Shown here: positions 50,343 through 59,429 of the stretch, one piece after another | Layout: the number at the start of each line of letters is the position of its first letter | How positions within the stretch are numbered: position 1 is the first letter of the stretch | Assembly (NCBI GenBank): GCA_964650905.1 | Contig: CAZYVH010000005.1 | Span: 1-64,000 of the forward strand | DNA from: SZUA-36 sp964650905 | Lineage (GTDB): Bacteria > Pseudomonadota > Gammaproteobacteria > Xanthomonadales > SZUA-36 | Direction: 5' to 3' | DNA length: 64,000 nt | Notes under the pieces: generated by a model | Told to the model about the DNA's origin: nothing | The model's input: only the letters and a program-made list of their open reading frames with translations | Database searches by the model: none | Position numbers and translations under genes: made by a program

Positions 50343-50371
50343 TTGCATAGTCGCGTGTATTGCGGTATAAA
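50343..50371 (+). promoter_or_regulatory. Promoter of rpmB-rpmG
   Basis: TTGCAT (50343-50348) and TATAAA (50366-50371) are separated by 17 bp and lie 38 bp upstream of the rpmB start, a good sigma-70 match for a ribosomal protein operon. Confidence 0.65.
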
Positions 50372-50409
50372 GTGCGGCTCATTTTTAATAGCCTTTAATG
50401 GAACTACCA

Positions 50410-50646
50410 ATGTCCAGAGTTTGTCAGGTTACCGGTAAACGGCCCGTTGCCGGAAACAATGTATCGCACTCCAACCGCAGGACCAGGCGGCGCTTTTTGC
50501 CCAATCTTCACCAGCACCGTTTTTGGGTGGAAAGTGAAAACCGCTGGGTGCGTCTGCGTGTTTCCAACAAAGGTCTGCGCATTATCGATAAAAAAGGTAT
50601 AGACGCTGTTTTGTCAGACGTACGTGCCCGCGGCGAAAACATCTAA
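50410..50646 (+). CDS. rpmB: 50S ribosomal protein L28
   Basis: A 78-residue protein: MSRVCQVTGKRPVAGNNVSH at the N-terminus, SNRRTRRRFLPNLHQHRFWV, then RVSNKGLRIIDKKGIDAVL. This is canonical L28. Start 50410 is used although the frame opens at 50398. It is followed 13 bp later by rpmG, the usual arrangement in gammaproteobacteria. Confidence 0.97.
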   Translation: MSRVCQVTGKRPVAGNNVSHSNRRTRRRFLPNLHQHRFWVESENRWVRLRVSNKGLRIIDKKGIDAVLSDVRARGENI

Positions 50647-50659
50647 GGAGTAAGGGATT

Positions 50660-50827
50660 ATGGCCAAATCATCGAGAGATAAAATACGCCTGGTGTCCTC
50701 CGCCGGTACCGGTCATTTTTATACCACTGACAAAAACAAGAAAAACACACCGGGAAAAATGGCAATAAAAAAATATGACCCGGTTGTACGCAAACACGTC
50801 ATGTACAAGGAAGCCAAGATCAAATAA
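50660..50827 (+). CDS. rpmG: 50S ribosomal protein L33
   Basis: A 55-residue protein beginning MAKSSRDKIRLVSSAGTGHF, with YTTDKNKKNTPGKMAIKKYD and the ending VVRKHVMYKEAKIK. It has no zinc-binding Cys residues, so it is the C-minus form. A GGAGTAAGGG ribosome binding site lies upstream, and rpmB precedes it. Confidence 0.97.
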   Translation: MAKSSRDKIRLVSSAGTGHFYTTDKNKKNTPGKMAIKKYDPVVRKHVMYKEAKIK

Positions 50828-50837
50828 ACCTGATTAT

Positions 50838-52829
50838 TCAGCGTTTGAAAACCCGCTGGATAGCCCGCAAGTTGCCCCACTCGTCTGCGTAAACGCTCCA
50901 GCCCGGCTTGATCCAGGCGGTCATTTCACTGTCAGTCAGAATGAGCGGTCCGTGTAAAACATGACCGCTGGCCAGACCCTGTCGTGATTTAACCGGCACT
51001 TTTTCACCGAGTTCAGGCACGAACGATATTTCATCCACACCGTTGCTTTTGCAGGCATTTTGTTTGTAAAGACCATCCAGGGCGGGGGCGCCATAAGCAC
51101 CAAGGCGAATATTAACGACTTCAACGGGGTGTGGCAAACACACACCGCTGAGTCTGGCGTGGGCCCGGTGAAAGCTTTCTGCGTGGTTTTGTCCTGCCTG
51201 CCAATCGATGGCAATGGCCGCGCTTTGACCCCGATAGCGCATTTCCAGTCGAGGTCTGAAAAGTATGTCTTCCGGCTTGCAGCCCTCCGCCGTCAATTGT
51301 TCAATGGCGGCGTTTTCCAGCATTCGGAAATACTGTTCCAGTTTATCATCGGGCAGAACTTCCAATAACTCGAGTACGGCCCTTGACAGTTCCCTTCCGG
51401 GTTTGCTGACCAACATCCCCAGTGCCGACAGCACACCGGCACGGGCCGGGATAATAATCTTCTGCATGTTTAACAGACCGGCAAGATCGCAGGCATGCAA
51501 ACCACCGGCGCCACCGAAGCACAGCAGGCTGTAATTGGCCGGATCGTAACCGCGTTGCACGGAAATCACACGCAAAGCACGCGCCATGTTTTCATTGGCA
51601 AGCCTAATGACCCCGCGGGCAGCATCCAGTGGCGCACACGCCATCTTTTGCGCCAGTTCATCGACAGCCCTTTGTGCAGCGTGATGATCAAGCGGCAGGT
51701 AACCGCCCAGGCGTGTATTTTTCGGGATGCGACCCAATACCAGGTTGGCATCGGTAACCGTTGCTGCCTTGCCGCCACCACCATAGCAGGCGGGGCCCGG
51801 GTCGGCGCCGGCAGATTCCGGACCTACCAGCAGCATACCAGCAGCATCCACTTTCGCAATAGAGCCGCCACCTGCCCCGATGGTATGCACATCAACCGAT
51901 GGCGTGGATACGGGCCATGGACCCAGTTGCAACTGACTGGTCAGAGGAATTTCGCCATTGAGCAGGGCGATATCGGTCGATGTCCCACCCATGTCAAAGC
52001 TCAACAGTTTTGCTGATTGGGTTTGTCTGCCAATACATTCAGCTGCCGCCAACCCTCCTGCCGGGCCTGACAACAACAGGCTTACCGCGTGACCGGCGGC
52101 CTGGTCCGCGGCGATGGTCGTACCTACGCTTTGCATCACGGCAACCTGGGCCGCTGGTAATCGTTTTTGCAGACGTTCCAGGTAGCGTGATATGACAGGT
52201 CCCACACTGGCGTTTAGCCAGGTGGCTATACCCCGCTCGTACTCCCCAACCTCCGGCAGTACCGTACTGGAGCACGATACAAACCATTGCTCCTTGAGCA
52301 AAGCTGCAATACGTTGCTCCTGCTCAGGTCTCAAGAAAGAAAACAGCAGGTTGATGGCAACCGCCTCGACATCCAGGGAGTGCAAGCGGGTCTTGAGTTG
52401 TTGCAATTCCCGCTCGCTCGCTTTGCCAAGTAGCTCACCACTGGCAGCCACACGAGTGCTGACTTCCAGACACAGATTTTCAGGCACCGGCGGGTCCAGT
52501 TCAGGCTGACACAATTGGTAAACCCGGGTACGATTTTGTCGGCCCAGGGCTAATACATCGGCAAACCCCTTACTGGTCAGGTAGGCAACACGTGCGCCTT
52601 TGCCCTCCAGTACGGCATTGGTGCCGACCGTCGTGCCGTGGACAATCTGCAAGAACTCATCCATGAGGCCGAGGTTTTGCAAACCTGCTACGATCGGACC
52701 GGATGGGTCATGGGGATCAGACAACACCTTGCATTGACGTAACGAAAACCCTTGCGGGTCTTCATCCAACACCACGATGTCGGTAAACGTGCCGCCGGTA
52801 TCAATACCGACCAGGATTGTATCACTCAT
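50838..52829 (-). CDS. hyuA: Hydantoinase/oxoprolinase family protein (HyuA)
   Basis: A 663-residue ATP-dependent amidohydrolase subunit. VGIDTGGTFTDIVVLDED is the ATP-binding motif of the ASKHA fold, IVHGTTVGTNAVLEGKGARV follows, and SFDMGGTSTDIALLNGE plus GAGGGSIAKVDAAGMLLVGP are conserved. HyuA acts with HyuB on 5-oxoproline- or hydantoin-type rings; no hyuB is present in this window. The 3' end lies 10 bp after rpmG, on the opposite strand. The start at 52829 is divergent from mutM. Confidence 0.92.
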   Translation of the reverse strand: MSDTILVGIDTGGTFTDIVVLDEDPQGFSLRQCKVLSDPHDPSGPIVAGLQNLGLMDEFLQIVHGTTVGTNAVLEGKGARVAYLTSKGFADVLALGRQNRTRVYQLCQPELDPPVPENLCLEVSTRVAASGELLGKASERELQQLKTRLHSLDVEAVAINLLFSFLRPEQEQRIAALLKEQWFVSCSSTVLPEVGEYERGIATWLNASVGPVISRYLERLQKRLPAAQVAVMQSVGTTIAADQAAGHAVSLLLSGPAGGLAAAECIGRQTQSAKLLSFDMGGTSTDIALLNGEIPLTSQLQLGPWPVSTPSVDVHTIGAGGGSIAKVDAAGMLLVGPESAGADPGPACYGGGGKAATVTDANLVLGRIPKNTRLGGYLPLDHHAAQRAVDELAQKMACAPLDAARGVIRLANENMARALRVISVQRGYDPANYSLLCFGGAGGLHACDLAGLLNMQKIIIPARAGVLSALGMLVSKPGRELSRAVLELLEVLPDDKLEQYFRMLENAAIEQLTAEGCKPEDILFRPRLEMRYRGQSAAIAIDWQAGQNHAESFHRAHARLSGVCLPHPVEVVNIRLGAYGAPALDGLYKQNACKSNGVDEISFVPELGEKVPVKSRQGLASGHVLHGPLILTDSEMTAWIKPGWSVYADEWGNLRAIQRVFKR

Positions 52830-52900
52830 GGGCTGAATGCTGATTTATTCCGGACTCGTTTACAATACCCGTTTTCAGAATAACGTCAAAATTGAGCCCA

Positions 52901-53713
52901 ATGCCCGAATTGCCCGAAGTTGAAACCACACTCAGGGGTATAAAGCCATACCTGAAGAACCAGCTCATCGCAAGCGTTAACGTACGTGACCCGCGTCTGC
53001 GCTGGCCGGTACCGGCCGCCGTTAAACAGGCCACGGGACAAAGACTGGTCAGAATACACAGACGCGGCAAGTACCTGCTGTTCCAACTGGAGCGTGGTGG
53101 CTTCATCATCCATCTTGGTATGTCCGGCTCGCTATATGTATTGGACAAGGAAACGTCAGCACAAAAACATGACCACTTTGATATCGTATTCGAGAATGGC
53201 AAATGCCTGCGTTTTAACGATCCGCGTCGTTTCGGCGCTTTCCTGTGGGTGGATGGTGCTGTTGACGACCATGAGCTGCTCAGAAAACTCGGACCTGAGC
53301 CCCTGTCAGCTGATTTTTCAGCAGACTATCTTTACCTGCGTTCACGTGCCCGCAAAGTCGCCATCAAGAACTTCATCATGAACGGGCAGGTCGTTGTTGG
53401 AATCGGCAACATCTATGCCTCCGAGGCATTGTTTATGGCCGGTATCCATCCCCGGCGCGCAGCCGGCAGGGTCTCATTGCAGCGCTACCAGGGTTTGAGC
53501 GAAGCGATCCGCGATGTACTGAACCGTGCGATACAGGAGGGTGGCACAACCTTGCGGGACTTCGTCAATGCCGAAGGCGCCCCGGGTTATTTCGCCCAGA
53601 ACCTGCTGGTTTATGAACGCGCCGGTAAGGATTGTTTTCAATGCGGTAGCGCCATACGAAAAAAAGTGATCGGACAGCGGTCAAGTTATTATTGTCCCCG
53701 CTGCCAACACTGA
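52901..53713 (+). CDS. mutM: Formamidopyrimidine-DNA glycosylase
   Basis: A 270-residue DNA repair glycosylase/AP lyase that removes 8-oxoguanine. After Met removal the N-terminal Pro and Glu (MPELPEVETTLRGI) form the active site. RRGKYLLFQLERGGFIIHLG, GIGNIYASEALFMAGIHP and the C-terminal zinc finger CFQCGSAIRKKVIG plus CPRCQH are all present. The start is 52901; the frame extends 9 bases further upstream. Confidence 0.96.
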   Translation: MPELPEVETTLRGIKPYLKNQLIASVNVRDPRLRWPVPAAVKQATGQRLVRIHRRGKYLLFQLERGGFIIHLGMSGSLYVLDKETSAQKHDHFDIVFENGKCLRFNDPRRFGAFLWVDGAVDDHELLRKLGPEPLSADFSADYLYLRSRARKVAIKNFIMNGQVVVGIGNIYASEALFMAGIHPRRAAGRVSLQRYQGLSEAIRDVLNRAIQEGGTTLRDFVNAEGAPGYFAQNLLVYERAGKDCFQCGSAIRKKVIGQRSSYYCPRCQH

Positions 53714-54065
53714 ATTACATTTTCTCACAGTGTAAGGCGATCTGCTTAGCTCAAACCAACCTTGTCGGGCCACTGGATGCTGTGCAAAACCGGATAGGAC
53801 AAACTACATTTTTCGAAGATCGCTATAAATGTACATAATCAATTGTTTTACAAAGAAATATATCATTTTTCTGTCCGCCTTGATCAAACCTCCTGGCCGA
53901 GGGTCTGTAATGACTTTATTTCAAAGGAAGACCAGGTTCAGTCCCGTAGCAGACCAGCCTGCAGAACACCGATCACCGGATTTGGGATAATTTGCCCTCA
54001 AGGGTGGAGGCGCGTGGAACAAGGCAATACAATGCGACTCTTGTTCTGTATTGATATTGACCGGA
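53714..54065. other. Intergenic region upstream of tyrS
   Basis: About 350 bp without a supported gene; the open frame at 53843-54118 has no recognisable product. The region is AT-rich around 53820-53870. I found no T-box-like element, tRNA gene or clear terminator. It presumably holds the promoter of the tyrS operon. Confidence 0.5.
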
Positions 54066-55271
54066 ATGGATATGACCGAAAGCAATCAGGCCCTCGAACT
54101 CATTTCGCGGGGTTGTGAAGAAATCATCAAGCTTGAGGACCTTGAGAAAAAACTCAAGTCAGGCAGAACACTGAAAATTAAAGTGGGCTTTGATCCCACT
54201 GCACCGGATCTGCATATCGGTCACACCGTGGTCATGAACAAGATGCGCCAGTTTCAGGAACTTGGTCATGAGGTGACTTTCCTGATTGGCGATTTTACCG
54301 GCATGATCGGTGACCCGACCGGTAAAAACGTCACCCGCAAACCTTTAACCCCGGAACAGATCAAGGCCAATGCCGAGACCTACGCCAGCCAGGTCTTCAA
54401 GGTTCTGGATCGGGACAAGACCCGCATCCGCTTCAATTCAGAATGGATGAGCAAGCTGGGCGCTGAGGGCATGATCCGGCTGGCGGCCAGGTACACCGTT
54501 GCACGTATGCTCGAACGGGATGATTTTGAAACCCGCTACCGGACCGGTCAGCCCATCGCCATGCACGAAATCTTCTATCCACTGGTGCAAGGGTATGACT
54601 CCGTGATGTTGAAAAGCGACGTGGAAATGGGTGGCACGGATCAAAAGTTCAACCTGCTGGTCGGCCGGAGCCTGCAGCAACACTATGGCCAGGAACCACA
54701 GGTCATCATCACCTTGCCGTTGCTTGAAGGCCTGGACGGTGTACAGAAAATGTCCAAGTCACTGAAAAACTATGTTGGCATCACTGAAACGCCCGATGAT
54801 ATGTTCGGCAAGCTGATGTCGATCTCTGATGACATGATGTGGCGCTATTTCGACCTGCTCAGTTTCAGGAGCAATGCGGAACTGGCGGTTCTGAAACAGC
54901 AGGTTACCCAGGGCGTGAACCCGCGTGATATCAAGTTTTTATTGTGTGAGGAAATCGTTGCTCGCTTCCACGACCATAAGGCTGCCGATGCCGCCCGGGA
55001 AACATTTATTGCCCGTTTCCGTGAAGGTGTAATGCCAGAGGAAATCAATGAAAAAAACCTCCTGACCGAAGGTCAGGGCATCGGCATCGCAACGGCCCTG
55101 ACCCAATGCGGGCTGACCGTCAGCAACTCGGATGCTTTTCGTCTTATCAAACAGGGAGGTGTACGCATCGACGGTGTAAAAATCTCTGACCGCGCCTTGC
55201 AACTCGAAGTCGGCTTTGGCGGTATCCTGCAAGTTGGAAAACTCAAATTCTGCAAAGTCCATGTCAGCTGA
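54066..55271 (+). CDS. tyrS: Tyrosyl-tRNA synthetase (TyrZ-like type)
   Basis: A protein of about 401 residues. The class I signatures are DLHIGHT (HIGH) and VQKMSKSLKN (KMSKS), the latter typical of the TyrZ-like subgroup rather than the KFGKT of E. coli TyrS. VGFDPTAPDLHIGHTVVMNK, GQPIAMHEIFYPLVQGYDSV and a C-terminal S4 domain (DAFRLIKQGGVRIDGVKISD) are present. Starts at 54066 or 54072 are possible. Its end overlaps tyrA by 11 bp, linking tyrosine synthesis to its tRNA charging. Confidence 0.95.
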   Translation: MDMTESNQALELISRGCEEIIKLEDLEKKLKSGRTLKIKVGFDPTAPDLHIGHTVVMNKMRQFQELGHEVTFLIGDFTGMIGDPTGKNVTRKPLTPEQIKANAETYASQVFKVLDRDKTRIRFNSEWMSKLGAEGMIRLAARYTVARMLERDDFETRYRTGQPIAMHEIFYPLVQGYDSVMLKSDVEMGGTDQKFNLLVGRSLQQHYGQEPQVIITLPLLEGLDGVQKMSKSLKNYVGITETPDDMFGKLMSISDDMMWRYFDLLSFRSNAELAVLKQQVTQGVNPRDIKFLLCEEIVARFHDHKAADAARETFIARFREGVMPEEINEKNLLTEGQGIGIATALTQCGLTVSNSDAFRLIKQGGVRIDGVKISDRALQLEVGFGGILQVGKLKFCKVHVS

Positions 55272-56409
55272 AAAAATATTAACACCTGGTGAACTTCTCG
55301 AACTGCGTCAGCGGCTCGATGAGGTCGACAGCGGTATTATCGATCTCATTGCAGAACGCCAGCGGGTGGTGGGTATTATCGCGGAGCACAAACTCAAGAC
55401 CGGTTTGCCGTTGCGTCACTATGAACGCGAGCGCGAAGTCATCGAACTTGGTGTGGCGCGCGCACAGTCGCTTGGCCTCACGGGCTCGTTGGCACGCGAA
55501 ATCCTTGAGACCCTGATCCACCATTCACTCAGTAACCAGGAAACCCACAAGCTGGTGCAGTCCGATCACGGACAGGGGCGACGCGCTCTGGTAATCGGTG
55601 GAATGGGCCGCATGGGTGTATGGATGGCACGTTACCTGGACATGGTGGGTTACCGCGTGGACGTTGCCGACACCGCACGGGGTGAAACGCCGTATCAACG
55701 GGTGCGGGTATGGGAACCGCTGGTCAATGAATATGACGTGATCGTGGTTGCGGTGCCATTGAGACCGAGCAATGATGTCCTGTTACAGCTTGCCGGATTG
55801 CAGCCGACTGGCCTGGTGTTTGATATCGGTTCTCTGAAAAGCCCATTGCGGGAAGGTCTTGGGGCCTTAAGGGCTAGTGGCTGCAAGGTCTGCTCTGTCC
55901 ACCCGATGTTCGGCCCGGATGAGATCGGTTTGTCAGGCAGACATATCCTGTTTGTCGATGTTGGTAATGCCGCAGCGCTATCCGAGGCGCGGGCGTTGTT
56001 TGCGCACACGGCAGCTGACTGTGTTGAACTCAGCCTGGAAGATCACGACGAGGTCATGGCCTGGGTGCTGGGTCTTTCGCACCTGATCAATATCGCTTTT
56101 GCCGGCGCGCTGGCGGACAGTGGTGAGGCCGTACCGTTGTTGCGACGTATATCCAGTAGCACCTTTGATGCACAACTGGGTGTGGCCACCCGCGTGGTGA
56201 CTGAAAACCCGCACCTTTATTATGAAATCCAGCATGGGAACAAGGAAACCCCTGGGGTCATCGCCGCGTTCCGTACGACTGTCGAACACCTGGCCGGCGC
56301 GGTCGCCGATGGCGATGAAGATGCGTTTGTCAGCCTGATGGAACGGGCAGGACGTCGCCTGAGTAAGGAGGACGTCTTAACAGAAGAAGCACCCAGTGAT
56401 GCCGGGTGA
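55261..56409 (+). CDS. tyrA: Fused chorismate mutase / prephenate dehydrogenase
   Basis: A 382-residue bifunctional enzyme of tyrosine biosynthesis. The AroQ chorismate mutase domain (about 1-95) has LRQRLDEVDSGIIDLIAERQ and LPLRHYEREREVIELG. The dehydrogenase domain (about 103-375) has ALVIGGMGRMGVWMARYLDM for NAD+, FDIGSLKSPLREGL and VHPMFGPDEIGLSG. This is the TyrA architecture of enteric gammaproteobacteria. The start ATG 55261 lies inside tyrS, and the stop shares a base with the nudix start. Confidence 0.95.
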   Translation: MSAEKILTPGELLELRQRLDEVDSGIIDLIAERQRVVGIIAEHKLKTGLPLRHYEREREVIELGVARAQSLGLTGSLAREILETLIHHSLSNQETHKLVQSDHGQGRRALVIGGMGRMGVWMARYLDMVGYRVDVADTARGETPYQRVRVWEPLVNEYDVIVVAVPLRPSNDVLLQLAGLQPTGLVFDIGSLKSPLREGLGALRASGCKVCSVHPMFGPDEIGLSGRHILFVDVGNAAALSEARALFAHTAADCVELSLEDHDEVMAWVLGLSHLINIAFAGALADSGEAVPLLRRISSSTFDAQLGVATRVVTENPHLYYEIQHGNKETPGVIAAFRTTVEHLAGAVADGDEDAFVSLMERAGRRLSKEDVLTEEAPSDAG

Positions 56410-56957
56410 TGAAAACACTGGCTGAGGTTGACTGGGATAACTGGCGGGCAAAAGACCCGGCCACACTGGTGTTTGTCATCCGCGATGGGCAGGTTCTTTT
56501 GATCAACAAGAAAACCGGTCTTGGCAAAGGCAAGATCAACGCACCAGGTGGAAAGGTCGACCCGGGTGAGACCCCGCGGGAAGGTGCTGTGCGTGAGTGC
56601 CAGGAAGAACTGGCGATCATGGTTTCTGAGCTACACTATTGCGGCCAGCACCGCTTCCAGTTTGTGGATGGCTACTCGATCCATGTGTGGGTCTACCGCA
56701 CGGATGAGTTTAGCGGCACACCCACGGAGAGCAGAGAGGCGAAACCGCTTTGGGTGGCTCTGGAAAAAATTCCCTATGAGAAGATGTGGGAAGATGATGG
56801 TCTCTGGATACCCATGCTGCTACGTGGTGAGAAGTTTTTGAGTCGCTGGATATTTGACGGCGGTAAAATGCTCGATTATGAGTTACTGAAAGATGATGGA
56901 AGTACTGAAACGTCTGCTTTTGAGCAGTACCGAAACCGCCGGGAGGCAAAGCCATGA
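56409..56957 (+). CDS. Nudix hydrolase, 8-oxo-dGTP/2-OH-dATP diphosphatase-like
   Basis: A 182-residue Nudix protein. The box GGKVDPGETPREGAVRECQE plus EL fits the G-x5-E-x7-R-E-x2-E-E pattern for Mg2+-dependent pyrophosphate cleavage. LVFVIRDGQVLLINKKTGLG and KINAPGGK are similar to MTH1-like oxidised-nucleotide sanitising enzymes. It overlaps tyrA by one base (TGATG) and the dipeptidase by four, so it is part of the same operon. Confidence 0.88.
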   Translation: MKTLAEVDWDNWRAKDPATLVFVIRDGQVLLINKKTGLGKGKINAPGGKVDPGETPREGAVRECQEELAIMVSELHYCGQHRFQFVDGYSIHVWVYRTDEFSGTPTESREAKPLWVALEKIPYEKMWEDDGLWIPMLLRGEKFLSRWIFDGGKMLDYELLKDDGSTETSAFEQYRNRREAKP

Positions 56958-58189
56958 AGAAAACCCAACTGATGAATAGTTTGGTGTGTACCCTGATACT
57001 GGGCATGCTGGTATCAATTGCCCCGCTAATGGCTGACCCGGTCAGCATCCAGCAACGGGCTGAGCAGATAACCCATAAGTACCTGCTGGCTGACACCCAT
57101 ATTGACGTGCCCTACCGTCTGCAGGAAGGCTGGGTGGATGTCACGGTCTCGGCGCCCGACGGCCAGTTTGATTACCCGCGCGCGCTCAAGGGCGGCCTGG
57201 ATCTGCCGTTCATGTCCATCTACACACCCGCGGAGATGGAGGGCGCGGACGGCAACGCGGGTGAGAGCTTCCAATTGGCCAATCACCTGATCGACACCGT
57301 TGAGGCAATCGTCGCGCGCGCACCGGACAAGTTCATGCTGGTACCCTCGGTGGCCGCGGCCGAACGGGCTTTGCATACACATAAGATTGGCTTGGCCATG
57401 GGTATGGAAAACGGCTCCCCGCTTAATCACAAGCTGGAAAACGTGCGCTATTTTTATGAGCGTGGCATCCGCTATATCACGCTGGCGCACGGATTGAGTA
57501 ACCACATTTCCGACTCGTCCTACGATAAGCACCACCAGTGGAACGGCCTGAGTCCGTTCGGGCGCGAGGTCGTTGCCAAAATGAACCGGGTTGGCATCAT
57601 GGTGGATATCTCGCACGTTTCCGATGAGGCTTTTTGGCAGGTGCTGGACCTCACAAAGGTTCCGGTAATCGCCTCGCATTCATCGGCGCGTTTTTTTACA
57701 CCGGGTTTCGAACGTAATATGAACGATGAGATGATCAAGGCACTGGCCAAAAACGGTGGCGTCATCCAGATTACTATCGGCTCCGGTTTCCTGACGGCAA
57801 AGGCCAATGAGTACTCGGTGGCCCAATGGGCCGAGCAGGATGCATGGATCAAGGAGAACGGGGTGGGGGAGAACAGCCCGGAAGCCAAACAATACAAACT
57901 GGATTACCGCAAGGACCGGCCTTACCCCTATGCGAGCGTGGCCGATGTCGCCAATCAGTTCGACCACGTGATCAAGTTGGTGGGTATCGACCATGTGGGT
58001 ATCGGCACCGACTTTGACGGTGTCGGCGACAGCCTGCCGGTCGGCCTCAAGGACGTGTCGGATTACCCGGCGCTGGTGGCCGAGCTCCTGCGTCGCGGCT
58101 ACGCTGAGGAGGACATCGCCAAAATCCTCGGCGGCAACCTGCTGCGCGTATGGAGCGAAGTGGAGGCATACGCAAAGGCACATCCGTAG
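56954..58189 (+). CDS. Secreted dipeptidase, peptidase family M19
   Basis: A 411-residue zinc dipeptidase of the renal/membrane dipeptidase family. A signal peptide (TLILGMLVSIAPLMA) is followed by metal-binding residues in LADTHIDVPYR (HxD), MGMENGSPL (the Glu), VDISHVSDE and IASHSSAR. IDHVGIGTDFDGVGDS is the conserved C-terminal Asp region. It would hydrolyse dipeptides, possibly L-Ala-D-Glu or D-amino-acid-containing ones, in the periplasm. It is the last gene of the tyrS-tyrA-nudix operon. Confidence 0.92.
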   Translation: MKKTQLMNSLVCTLILGMLVSIAPLMADPVSIQQRAEQITHKYLLADTHIDVPYRLQEGWVDVTVSAPDGQFDYPRALKGGLDLPFMSIYTPAEMEGADGNAGESFQLANHLIDTVEAIVARAPDKFMLVPSVAAAERALHTHKIGLAMGMENGSPLNHKLENVRYFYERGIRYITLAHGLSNHISDSSYDKHHQWNGLSPFGREVVAKMNRVGIMVDISHVSDEAFWQVLDLTKVPVIASHSSARFFTPGFERNMNDEMIKALAKNGGVIQITIGSGFLTAKANEYSVAQWAEQDAWIKENGVGENSPEAKQYKLDYRKDRPYPYASVADVANQFDHVIKLVGIDHVGIGTDFDGVGDSLPVGLKDVSDYPALVAELLRRGYAEEDIAKILGGNLLRVWSEVEAYAKAHP

Positions 58190-58191
58190 TC

Positions 58192-58545
58192 ATTCCGGAC
58201 TTGATCCGGAATCCATTGCGGCGCGGGACAAACCCGGCCCCGCNNNNNNNNNNNNNNNNNNNNNNNNNNNNNNNNNNNNNNNNNNNNNNNNNNNNNNNNN
58301 NNNNNNNNNNNNNNNNNNNNNNNNNNNNNNNNNNNNNNNNNNNGATCCGGAATCCACAACAACCTGGAACAAACCCGGCCCCGCCCCGGGCCAGTACACC
58401 TGAGACACGCTTCGAGCACGTCCCTGTGTCGCTCTGTCGCCGGCATCCCTGCCGGCTCAAGGTCTCAGGCGTACTGCCCCGTGACGTGGCCTGCCATTCG
58501 TCATACCGGACCCCCTGTTTCGTCATTCCGGACTTGATCCGGAAT
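58192..58545. repeat. REP-like palindromes (GTCATTCCGGACTTGATCC type) and assembly gap
   Basis: The palindrome ATTCCGGA-N5-TCCGGAAT occurs at 58192-58212 and 58525-58545, with a relative having a longer loop at 59310-59339. A 100-N gap at 58244-58343 is flanked by similar but not identical copies of a 41-bp unit (ending AACCCGGCCCCGC). No gene lies in 58190-58660; the apparent frames across the gap are artefacts of repeats. Confidence 0.75.
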
Positions 58546-58576
58546 CCACTTGGTGGCCTGGTGCGGGCGCAAAAAA

Positions 58577-58596
58577 AACCCCGCCGGAGCGGGGTT
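58577..58596 (-). terminator. Rho-independent terminator of the DUF3501 gene
   Basis: On the minus strand, AACCCC (58591-58596 read in reverse) pairs with GGGGTT (58577-58582) around CGCTCCGGC, and a run of T follows (A run at 58571-58578 on the + strand). It lies about 65 bp beyond the stop of the gene at 58661. Confidence 0.8.
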
Positions 58597-58660
58597 CTTA
58601 AATAACGATACTACAGGTCAATCAGTCACGGGGGTTGCAGCCCGGGAGTCCCGGGTAGTA

Positions 58661-59242
58661 TCAGTAGAAATCCTGCAACAGTGCCGTTCTGGTGGCACCA
58701 GTTACAGTGGTCTGTTGGGTACAGGCGGTGTGGCTGACACCCATGCCCAGTGCGGCGCCGGCGCGCAGGGCGGTGATCATTTTGGGGGTCAGTTCAAAGC
58801 GCAGGAAGTGTACCGCCGAGGTTTTCTCGCTGTTGCTGCGTTCGAGGTCTTCGTTGGCAATGGCATAGACACGCTCAAAACCGCCAACCTGCACCCAGAC
58901 CAGGTCTTCGATGCCCTTGAGGAGGCCGAGTTGACGTTTGCGTTCATCGACGTCCTGGTATTCCAGCATGGCGGTGGCCTTGAGGTTGCTGCTGTCCGGG
59001 ATCAGCGGGTTGTAGGTGGCCAGTTCTTCTTCGATGCTATCGGCCTCGAAGATTTTTTCAATGCGCAGCATTTCCTGGACCTGGTACTGGATGGTCAGGG
59101 CGTCTTCGAAATAAAGGGTCAGGTGGGGCCCGATGGCGACCCGGCGGTTTTTTTTGTGAGCCATCACCCGGGCACGGAATGCTGCACGCTGAACAGCATA
59201 CTGTTCGAGGCTAAGTAGGTCTTCACGGGTCAATTTTTTCAT
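58661..59242 (-). CDS. DUF3501 family protein
   Basis: A 193-residue protein starting MKKLTREDLLSLEQYAVQRA; an upstream ATG at 59272 is possible. NRRVAIGPHLTLYFEDALTI, QYQVQEMLRIEKIFE and VSHTACTQQTTVTGATRTAL at the end are typical of DUF3501. The family has no known activity but is often encoded next to an Fe-S oxidoreductase and rubrerythrin, as here. It is presumably part of an oxidative-stress or redox complex. A terminator follows it at 58577-58596. Confidence 0.85.
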   Translation of the reverse strand: MKKLTREDLLSLEQYAVQRAAFRARVMAHKKNRRVAIGPHLTLYFEDALTIQYQVQEMLRIEKIFEADSIEEELATYNPLIPDSSNLKATAMLEYQDVDERKRQLGLLKGIEDLVWVQVGGFERVYAIANEDLERSNSEKTSAVHFLRFELTPKMITALRAGAALGMGVSHTACTQQTTVTGATRTALLQDFY

Positions 59243-59429
59243 TTTTGGATATTCCATCTGTATGTACATCATGCCGTAATTCTAATTGCGTCAGAAATAC
59301 GAACTCGTCATTCCGGACAAACGTAGTGCGATCCGGAATCCATCTTCGCTCTCAACCACAGAGCAAAAAGATCAAGACGGACCCGGTACCGGGGTGACGA
59401 TTTTTTTAGCCCGGGGTGACGATCGCAGA

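Noticed and set aside
53714..54065. T-box or tRNA gene upstream of tyrS
   Set aside because: No T-box sequence, cloverleaf or CCA-proximal T-arm motif could be recognised.
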